A DNA stretch of 24,265 nt from Sphacelaria rigidula. Its lineage: Eukaryota > Phaeophyceae > Sphacelariales. The stretch spans positions 1 to 24,265 of the forward strand of contig CAXNAA020000214.1 in assembly GCA_964200075.2 (NCBI GenBank), read 5' to 3'. This document shows, one piece after another, positions 17,446 to 24,265 of the stretch; the first letter of the stretch is position 1, and every line of letters starts with the position of its first letter. Under the pieces are notes generated by a model. The model did no database searches. It saw nothing but the letters and a program-made list of their open reading frames with translations, and was not told the origin of the DNA. The position numbers and the translations under genes were made by a program.

Positions 17446-17461
17446 ACTGTTGTACAACAGT
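17446..17461. repeat. 16-bp perfect palindrome
   Basis: ACTGTTGTACAACAGT, its own reverse complement, lies between the two 231-bp repeat units. Unit B then opens with another near-palindrome, CCACGTGCACACGTGG (17486-17501). Confidence 0.8.
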
Positions 17462-17485
17462 TGAACATCCGCAACAGATAGTCCG

Positions 17486-17630
17486 CCACGTGCACACGTG
17501 GATTCGGGGCATCTCCTGCTGAGACGTATGTTAGTGCTTCCACGACGAATGCTGCAAAGTATTTATTGGCGACGAATATCCGGCCTCATTCCAACAGGGC
17601 AAGCGAAACGAGAGTACTGTCTGCAGGCTG
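17486..17630. repeat. Diverged tandem duplication, unit B (period 231 bp)
   Basis: Partner of 17256-17400. In the minus frame matching unit A it reads F-V-A-N-K-Y-F-A-A-F-V-V-E-A-L-T-Y-V-S-A, so the two units keep Y-F-A-A and hydrophobic/Glu/Thr positions despite clear DNA divergence. Confidence 0.6.
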
Positions 17631-17914
17631 AACCAGGAATGTCAAACACAGAGAGTAGCACTCAACCTATCAAACAAAATCAGAATAGTATCATTTTGGA
17701 AAGCAGTCTTCACTTTGGTTCATGTGACAGTATATAATAGCCACCACAATGACCCCCAAATCAAGCTACCCGACACGACAACACCACTACGTGCGGGCAA
17801 GCCCATTCACAATATTACCCGCGCCATGCCTACTTCAAGGAGGTTCGTTGTCAACTGCGTTTCTCGTTGTAGCACGGATTGGTTATAGTTCACGGGAACC
17901 GTAGGTGAGGTACC

Positions 17915-18240
17915 GTGCCGAGCGTACCCCCGGTATTTACCGGGGTATGCCATACCATGGTATGCGTGGGCAGCGTAGGTATGCGTTTTGATAATACCTG
18001 ATTGAGCGGATACGGCAGGTACTGGTATCTCGACATACCGTGGTGTCGTAGGTATCGTAGGTACGACATATCAAGATTCCCGATTGGGCAGGTGCGGTAG
18101 GTACTGTGTGTGTGTGTTGTACTGGTATCTCGAAATACCGTGGTATCGTAGGTATGACATATTACTATACCCGATTTGGTCGGTACTGGTAGAGTATAAG
18201 ATGTTCCAAATACCAGTGCCGGGTACCTGCCTTGCCCCCT
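17915..18240. repeat. GGTATCGTAGGTA-type dispersed repeat, copy 1
   Basis: Ordered blocks: CCCGGTATTTACCGGGGTAT, CATACCATGGTATGCGTGGG, GGTACTGGTATCTCGA-ATACCGTGGT-TCGTAGGTA (twice, the second after a TGTGTGTGTG insertion at about 18104), ATACCCGATTTGGTCGGTACTGGTA, GAGTATAAGATGTTCC-AATACC and GGGTACCTGCC. It is rich in the palindromes TACCGGGGTA and ATACCATGGTAT. Confidence 0.7.
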
Positions 18241-19187
18241 ATACCGATTTCAAAATTGTCATCCGGCAGTGTAGAGAAGAGTTTCAGGGGGTGTCCTGCG
18301 TGTCTTGATACTTTTTGTTCGATCGAAAAAATGGGGCGATGGAATTGATTTGAGCGAAAATCGCTCGTTTTTGTCGAGTTGGGTCCAGGCGAATTTTCAA
18401 TCTCTCGATCAATAAAAGACGGTGAAAATCGTGAAACGGTACATGGTCACTCGTGTACAGTACACACAGTCTTTACGGTCTGCACTGCTTGCAAGCAGTG
18501 TATCTTGAGTGCGTGTTTGTACAGTAGGATACAAGAGAGAAGCGAGACCGGATCTATCGATTCCCTCTGCTTACAATACGACGTGGAATGGACTTGAACA
18601 ACGTGCCGCTTTGTAGTGCCTGCACTGTCCATGGGCGTGTAGGCAACTCGGTCGCCCCCCGTACCACGCAGTTCCATCGCTGATCCCACCATGGAAGAAG
18701 AAGCGCTAGTTTTCGCCGACAAAAAATAAACAAAACATTCCCACCTACTGCCGTGTATTCATCCCTGTGCTTAGCTCGTACTCTATGCTGCAGGGTTGCG
18801 GTGGTGAATAAGAATGAGTTGGATGGAGTTAGCATGGTTCTGTGAACGGGTGTTATCTAGCGTGGTGGTCCGTAAGATAGGAGTCAAGTGCCGTTTCATG
18901 TTTTTGATCGAAAAAGCTTAGCTTTATTGCCTTGTACTTTTTTCTCCGGGCGCCATCAGTTGCAAAGTTGAGTTGAAGCCTTCTAAGAACAGAAATGCGG
19001 TGGACCTATGAGATCGAGAAAAAAAATCGACCGCACTTCAGCGTAGTAGTGACTTAATCCGAATTTATCCGAACACGAAAATCAGGGGGAATATGGGTAT
19101 ATATTACTTGTGAAAACAAGACGTACCTGCTCTGACAACTTCTGGCCGTTGCGTAAGGTGGGACCTGCTGCACCGCGAGGAGTGCAT
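18241..19187. other. Unassigned sequence between the two repeat copies
   Basis: It contains the 18-bp palindrome at 18483-18500, and 18890-19110 is A/T-rich. Open frames (for example 18379-18597 plus) are short and overlapped by minus frames. No RNA gene was recognised. Confidence 0.4.
18483..18500. repeat. 18-bp perfect palindrome
   Basis: CACTGCTTGCAAGCAGTG is its own reverse complement. No other copy was noticed in the window. Confidence 0.8.
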
Positions 19188-19795
19188 CATCGCCCGGTAT
19201 TTACCAGGGTATCCCATACCGCGGTATGCGTGGGTATCGTAGGTACGGCATTTGAAAATACCCGACTGGGCGGGTGCGGCAAGTATTCGAATTTCGAAAT
19301 ACCGTGGTATCGTGGGTATCGTAGGTATGACATTCGAAAATACCCGATTGTGTGGAAGTCGTGAGACTCCCGGTGACGGTAGAAACCGTCGAAGGTGGCC
19401 GATGATTTCCCTCGGGTTATGTAGTCAAGGATTGACCGTAAGTCGTGGGGTTGAGGCAAAGTGGATCACTCGGGAAAGCTCGACGAGCGCGAGCGAGTTA
19501 GCCCGATGACGAAGTCTGAGAGTCTTGGTCAAGAGTGATCCCCAGGGATAGCCAGCAGTTCGCTGGGAAGATCCCTGTTACCTTGGGGTCCCAGATCCGG
19601 CTGTACAGATAATATGGAAGTTTCGGGGCTCCTGCGAACTTACCCCGGTAACAGCCATTCACTAGGTTACACGTCATAAAAGGAAATCTCTCCGCACATG
19701 CCCAAATGGCGATCTCCACAATTGGACCGGTATCGGTAGGGTATGAGATGTCCCGAATACCGGACCGGGTACCTTACCTACGGTGCCTGTGTTGC
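19188..19795. repeat. GGTATCGTAGGTA-type dispersed repeat, copy 2, interrupted
   Basis: The left part (19188-19350) follows copy 1 block by block: CCCGGTATTTACCAGGGTAT, CATACCGCGGTATGCGTGGG, TCGTAGGTA, TACCCGACTGGGCGGGTGCGG, AAATACCGTGGTATCGTGGG and TACCCGATTG. The right part (19721-19795) continues with ATTGGACCGGTATCGGTAGG, GTATGAGATGTCCCGAATACC and GGGTACCTTACC. The 370-bp interruption is the element listed next. Confidence 0.7.
19351..19720. mobile_element. 370-bp non-autonomous DNA element with TIRs and 4-bp TSD
   Basis: It splits repeat copy 2 exactly where copy 1 reads CCCGATTTGGTCGG without interruption. The left end is TGTGGAAGTCG and the right end read inward is TGTGGAGATCG (9 of 11 identical). 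ATTG lies directly on both sides (19347-19350 and 19721-19724). Inside, GGATCACTC (19463-19471) pairs with GAGTGATCC (19533-19541). There is no transposase frame, so mobilisation would need an enzyme encoded elsewhere. Confidence 0.65.
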
Positions 19796-19864
19796 AGTTC
19801 AATTGAGAACGTTTTGTGTAAAGTGTGGCTACTATTATATACACACCAGGGCTTTACCGCAGTG

Positions 19865-20145
19865 GGAAAACTCACGGGAAAGCGAACGCAAATGCCCGTG
19901 CCGTCCTGTCTTGTTTTGACGGCTTGAAGGCGTTCCCGTCCCGTTCCGCTATTTTTTCGGCAATGGGAAAGTACTTTCGTCTCCCGTTCCGTCCAGTCAT
20001 ATTTTTAGCTACCGGGAAGCGTTCTCGCCCCGGGCCGTCCTCACCTGTCCTCACGAGAAAATTCTCGCTGTTGTTCGCGGAAGTTATCGTCACATTGGAC
20101 GGGACTTTCCGTTAGCCGCACGGGAATTCCCGCCCAATCTCACCA
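19865..20145. repeat. GACGGGAC-rich dispersed repeat, patch 4
   Basis: Repeated ACGGGAA and TTCCCGTCCCGTTCC motifs: AACTCACGGGAAAGCGAACG, CGTTCCCGTCCCGTTCCGC, CGTCTCCCGTTCCGTCCAGTC, ACCGGGAAGCGTTCTCG and GGACGGGACTTTCCGT. Same family as 12295-12530 and 20420-20690. Confidence 0.6.
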
Positions 20146-20419
20146 GAACTTGAGTGTATAGCTCTGCACTGTGGGTATGTCAACTTTTTTCTTGTATGTT
20201 CAGACTCAACTCCCGTCCACCGCCCATTCTTACATTTCACATGGAACGATGAACAGTCGCAATCATGAGAGCCAGAGCTAGTCACGAGGCTTCGGGAATC
20301 GACCGATTTCCGATCATTATGGTGAGTCGAGTCACTTTCTATCGTCAGATTTGTCCCTCAAAATCGGCGACTGTACTTTCTCAAACGTGTCCAATCCGCA
20401 TGAAATGGTGATTTCCTCT
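20146..20419. other. Unassigned spacer between two GACGGGAC patches
   Basis: No gene, repeat or RNA seen. Confidence 0.4.
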
Positions 20420-20690
20420 TGCCTGTTTCAAGGGAGCGGGGGGCGGGGGCAATACACATATTCCCGTGGGAACGGGACGGGGCAGGATGCGACAGCACGG
20501 GATGAAAAAATCTTACGGGAAAGTTCTTGTGAGGACGGGACGGGACGAGAGGGGAAAATCCCGTCCCGTCAATCCCGTCAGTTCCCGTCCCCTCCCGTCA
20601 TTTGTTTTGACAACGGAAAAACGGCCTTGTCCGGCCCTGCGGCCTTCGGGGGGACGGAAATTCCCGTTCCGCCCATTTGCTCCGTCTCAA
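20420..20690. repeat. GACGGGAC-rich dispersed repeat, patch 5
   Basis: The clearest patch: GTGGGAACGGGACGGGG, GGACGGGACGGGACGAGAGG, AAAATCCCGTCCCGTCAATC, CCCGTCAGTTCCCGTCCCC and GGGGACGGAAATTCCCG. Units of about 12-20 bp alternate in orientation, forming a hairpin between about 20535 and 20590. Confidence 0.65.
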
Positions 20691-21795
20691 ACTTCCGCCT
20701 TGAGCTCTCCTATACACAGACAGCAGTACGATACAGTACACCGAGGGGTCTGTCGGAGAACGATTTCGGGACATGTACATCCTAAGATCGAAGATTTGAT
20801 TGTTTGAGGGGGGGGCACCCAGCCTGCTGTCCCTTAGTTCATAGCCGAGGCGTTGGCGGATGCGGTCAGCTGCCGTGTACAGATATCCTTGGCATGGAGG
20901 CCCCAGAGATGGCGGACGCGCAGCCCCCTTCAAGCTCGTCATTCACCATGATTACATTTATGGGATCATGTTAAGTGTCGTGTGCCTCGAGCACCCACTA
21001 GTAGTTCAGGCAAGTTTGGCGAGGCGTTTGATAATGTTGCTACTGTGGCCACAGGCTGTCGCTACCGTGCGCTCGTGTGCACACATGTGTGTGAGCGTGG
21101 CCGGCATCCGAGGTCATCGGGGCAGAGTGGGTAAGGGGCAGAAGCAAACAAACGAACCTCCCAAAGCCCACCAGACTTTTTGTTTTTTGTCAGTGTTCCT
21201 TGATCAATTTCGTCAACAATATTTGACAAAAAAAAATCATGACCATTTTGGAACAACTGCCCTCTAGGAGGGGGGAGGGGGGGGGAGGGCTCCTTGTCCG
21301 AATTTATTTTCCCGACAGACCCCTGGTACACCTGGATTTCCACCACGCATCTGCCACGTTCCATACTCGGACTGGTAATATCCCAGAAGGTCACACGCGA
21401 ACCAGCTTCCACGTTTTCCCTGACATTGAAACGTCAAAGGTTACGCTGCTAGATCAGAGTTCCAAGGCATCGATCGTTGGTTCCTAGTGTGTGCCATTGT
21501 GTCTCATTGTGTGCAAGAATACGTCGCAGGATCAGGATATCATTTTTAGGAGTAGGTGTACCCCCACAGGCGCCCCCCACACTGAGCGGGAACCTGGGGC
21601 TACGAGCCTCCTCATGATCGGAATCTGGCGGTTTACACAACAACCCAGTTAGAGTAGGTTTCAGCCACCGGGAAGTTCGAGGGAAGATATGAGGTTAAAG
21701 TGCACTGATTTTTCGCACGACAGCAGTAGAATCGGCCAAGAAGGGAAAGTGGAGATTGACCCCTGTCTCCTTCTTCCATCCTCTCGGGGCGAATG
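20691..21795. other. Unassigned sequence with long G-runs
   Basis: G-runs at 20808-20815 (8) and 21277-21285 (9). A frame with real ATG at 20894 gives a natural-looking start (M-E-A-P-E-M-A-D-A-Q-P-P-S-S-S-S) but stops after about 26 codons; it could be a first exon. No other support. Confidence 0.35.
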
Positions 21796-22242
21796 ACACA
21801 GGATCTTTCAAATTGGGGATGGATCTTTAACTGGGGATGAGAAACCCGGAAAATTAAAATCTTCGTATCGACACCAAATCTTCGAAATATTTGTCCATTT
21901 CTTCACCTACTCGTAGCTTTTGACACCCACTACACGTCATCCATATTTGGATATCAATATCCGCAATGTTGGGGTCCTAGGTGGAAAACAAATTTTGTGG
22001 AATTCGGGGTGTCCGAACGGACGCCAAAATGGTTCCGAAATTGGTTTTCCACCTAGGACCGCAACATTTCGGTGATCGAAATCCAAATTTCTATGGCGTG
22101 TAGCAGTTGTCAATGGCAATCAGTAGGTGAAAAAATGGAACCATATTTGAAAGATTTGGTGTGTGTGGATACGAAGATTTTAACTCTCCGGGTTTCTCAT
22201 TCCCAATAAAAAATCCATTCCCAACTTGTAAGATCCCGTGTT
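21796..22242. mobile_element. Fold-back (MITE-like) element, copy 2, nearly fully palindromic
   Basis: Two arms of about 205-220 bp pair along their whole length. Left: GGATCTTTCAAATTGGGGAT, GATGAGAAACCCGGA, TTAAAATCTTCGTATC, ACACCAAATCTT, TTCACCTACT, GCAATGTTGGGGTCCTAGGT. Right, the complement: ACCTAGGACCGCAACATT, AGTAGGTGAA, AAGATTTGGTGTG, GATACGAAGATTTTAA, TCCGGGTTTCTCATTC, CCAACTTGTAAGATCC. The centre is near 22017 (GTCCG-AA-CGGAC). It shares the TIR start ACAGGATC-like, the ACCCGGA block and the inner block with copy 1. No exact target duplication was found. Confidence 0.8.
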
Positions 22243-22646
22243 AAATGTAGTGCCGACGCCGCGCGTTTCATGCGAGGACGTGCGTTCCTTACTGCACGCA
22301 ATGAGAGGATACGGACAAGAGGGCCGATGCGACCGCGGGCCGTTTGAAAGAGGGTGCTGTCCGTGGTGATGTGGTCCAAATCGTCAAGAACAAACTCTGT
22401 GCTTATCAGCAGCACGGTTTTCAAGCACGAACAATGGTACAAGCTCTTGGTCCTCTGCAAGCTGCCATGTGATCGCAACTGCATGGTATTTGCCTGATGC
22501 TCCTGGTAACTGTGTGCAACTGTACTACAGTACCTATACGTTGTTGTTTCGGAGCGCATTCCACGATGTCTAGGATACGGTATAGCAAGTGACACGTTAG
22601 GTCGCTGCTGTGGGGTGTGAGAAAGTCTCCGAAAAATGCATGCCAT
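22197..22646 (-). CDS. Possible ORF ending in the fold-back element, function unknown
   Basis: A frame of 149 codons with a real ATG. The middle (T-V-L-L-I-S-T-E-F-V-L-D-D-L-D-H-I-T-T) is protein-like and followed by a basic stretch (R-A-V-R-N-A-R-P-R-M-K-R-A). The last 15 or so codons and the stop come from the outer arm of fold-back copy 2, so if this was a gene its original 3' end has been replaced. The first third has a chance-like composition. No family recognised. Confidence 0.25.
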   Translation of the reverse strand: MACIFRRLSHTPQQRPNVSLAIPYPRHRGMRSETTTYRYCSTVAHSYQEHQANTMQLRSHGSLQRTKSLYHCSCLKTVLLISTEFVLDDLDHITTDSTLFQTARGRIGPLVRILSLRAVRNARPRMKRAASALHLTRDLTSWEWIFYWE

Positions 22647-22939
22647 GGCGGTTCAGCGCCGATATATGCTCGCATACGAGGCTTTGCGGATTGTGCCAGC
22701 TCGGAAAGACTTGCTGTACGCTCTGAGAGGAGTCTAGCGTACCCTGTCCATCCTTCTTCCGTCCAGTTTTATGTTAGGTCAGAGATACGACTTCTCTTCA
22801 GTGCAAAAAATGATCGTGTCTCTGTAAGTTGCTCTCGGCTTTTTTTCACAAACCTTGAAGGGTTCCTGGACTTGTATAAACGATTCACATCCTGTACATC
22901 TACAATAGTTGGTGGTTGTTTTTCAAAGAACTAACTGTT
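22243..22939. other. Only the weak minus ORF above; otherwise unassigned
   Basis: A plus frame from 22617 (105 codons, ATG CGA at its inferred start is not ATG on inspection of the line) overlaps the minus ORF start and is not called. No repeats noticed until 22900. Confidence 0.3.
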
Positions 22940-23023
22940 CAGAATTGGGTGCAACTAGTTGTTTCCGAACGACTAATATATCAGAATCGTGCGTAACTAG
23001 TTGTTAGGAAACAACTAGCCGGT
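22940..23023. repeat. 42-bp direct repeat with a CTAGTTGTT hairpin
   Basis: CAGAAT..GTGC.AACTAGTTGTT occurs at 22940 and 22982 (period 42). In the second unit CTAGTTGTT-AGGA-AACAACTAG (22997-23018) forms a 9-bp stem with a 4-base loop. Further AGTTGGTGG/TTAGTTGTTAG variants follow up to about 23060. Confidence 0.7.
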
Positions 23024-23059
23024 AGTTGGTGGAAAAATTAGTTAGTTGTTAGTCATAGT

Positions 23060-24190
23060 TGTGCAGGGTGTGAAACAATCGTCACAGTCGTTCGGCCAAA
23101 CGTCAACCTGAACGAACGAAAAAATCGGCAAAGTGGGCTAGAGTCCCCTCCGGCAGAGCAGCAGGTGTTTCGGGGTGGCACGATCCGTTAAGGCACTTTT
23201 TTTCACGCAAAAATCAGTGCTCAACCGCCCAAAATAAGCATTTGGTGGCGGGGGGGAAGATCTTCATACGCCTATGAAGCTGCCTTAGGCCCGATTAAGA
23301 GGTTGCAAGCGAGGGGGATGTACTCATGATCATGCATGCCATCGTCTTACAAGCAGGGGGGGGGGTGAGATGTTTTCGACGGTTTGCGTTGGCTCTTCCT
23401 TTTTTCATGAGTGGAAACGAAAAGACGGCACAGCTTCATTGCAAACTTTTGTGGCCCACTTGAAGCATTCTATATATCCGTCCAACGGTACCAGAACAGT
23501 GCCCAGTATCACCATTGCCCACCCAAGAACAGCAGAATCATCCCCACAACGGCACAGACAGTGCAGTGTAGCCGTGGTGCGTGCAGTATCAGTGCTGTGC
23601 GTGCGTGCATCAAGGTGCGTGAAGCAAGCAACAGTGCTGATTTTCCGGCGTCTCTGTATTTTGGAACAGAATTAGAATCTCACATCTTGATGAAAGACAA
23701 CACGTTTAATATTCCAAAACATTAGAGTCTGGGCGCCGTCGTGAGTAATTGTTTTTCACAAATTACGATACAGCAAGATGCCCTCCGCTCTTTACTGTGC
23801 CGCCCTATGCAGACCGTATTTCTCCATAATTTTCATTGACATGCCATAATTTCGTGTTTGCGCCCTTCTCCGCCTACATGCTGACCTAACGTGCACTAAA
23901 AACGCAGAATACATGCAAAACACGCCCCGGTGTTAAGAAATCTTTGAGAACGGTCCTGATTGGCAGGTTAGCCACGGGTACTTCGTCGCTCTTTTATCGT
24001 TCGGATTGTTGCTGGGTACCGTACATTATCCAGGATGATAACATATGCGCGTTTCCTACTTTTCGTACACTGCACCGTGGAAGGCTGGAAGGCCACCCCG
24101 CCGAAGTTCTGTCATTGAAAGTGTGTCATTTTGAAATTTGTTGGTGACGGGATCTTACAGCAGTGCGCGACCTTGTACTCGTATACACAT
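23060..24190. other. Unassigned sequence
   Basis: It contains G-runs at 23250-23256 and 23356-23365 and an R1 fragment. Two overlapping plus frames at 23370-23725 (101 and 104 codons) compete; the second opens at GTG and ends in N-I-P-K-H. I cannot choose between them, and both may be chance. Confidence 0.35.
23313..23350 (+). repeat. R1 5'-end fragment
   Basis: GGGGGATGTACTCATGATC then ATGCATGCCAT matches the first 35 bp of R1 (GGTGTACTCATGATCTTGCATGC at 3101) and then leaves it. Confidence 0.5.
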
Positions 24191-24210
24191 TTTGTTGTTG
24201 TTGTTGTTGT
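24191..24210. repeat. (TTG)6 trinucleotide repeat
   Basis: TTTGTTGTTGTTGTTGTTGT, uninterrupted. Confidence 0.9.
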
Positions 24211-24265
24211 CTTCACATTAAAAGCCGTTCCGATATCTGCGCGGTACATTGGTACTGGGCATCTT

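Noticed and set aside
1-24265. CRISPR arrays, phage or bacterial defence systems, rRNA genes.
   Set aside because: No regular direct repeats with unique spacers, no recognisable cas-like or rRNA sequence, and the context is eukaryotic.

Overview
The window looks like eukaryotic nuclear DNA, mostly non-coding and rich in dispersed repeats. There is no bacterial-style gene packing. I see candidate GT-AG introns, CA/AC microsatellites, a tRNA-derived SINE with RNA polymerase III boxes, fold-back MITE-type elements and several unnamed diverged repeat families. The frequent long G-runs, P/A-rich low-complexity exons and moderate base composition would fit an alga (a brown alga or other stramenopile is my guess). 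Nothing in the window proves the lineage, and no protein here is recognised by family.

Layout. 1-70 is the tail of a SINE whose fuller copy lies at 10913-11303. 191-1936 holds simple repeats and unassigned sequence. 3091-3404, 5360-5675 and several fragments form one dispersed repeat family (called R1 here). Between the two long R1 copies lies a proline-rich exon-like reading frame on the minus strand (4799-3951). The most gene-like stretch is 7085-6283 on the minus strand. It is a spliced frame (one 70-nt intron) followed by two short frames overlapping by ATGA and TGATG; the first of these short frames carries a CxxC-x5-CxxC motif. Next to it is an Ala/Pro/Ser-rich minus-strand frame (about 8108-7406) with a 117-bp tandem duplication, part of which also exists as an inverted second copy at 7181-7342.

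From 8440 to the end the window is dominated by elements: a 225-bp inverted-repeat element (8440-8664), the SINE, GACGGGAC-rich repeat patches (12.3-13.1 kb and 19.9-20.7 kb), two copies of a fold-back element (13971-14632 and 21796-22242), two diverged tandem duplications (15.6-16.2 kb and 17.3-17.6 kb), and a GGTATCGTAGGTA-type repeat family (17.9-18.2 kb and 19.2-19.8 kb). One copy of the last family is split by a 370-bp insertion with terminal inverted repeats and a 4-bp target duplication.

The genes do not form a visible pathway. The strongest results are structural: nested insertions readable by comparing two copies inside one window, and an unusual chain of overlapping reading frames. 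All gene calls are low to moderate confidence because there is no transcript, homology search or second genome to test them.
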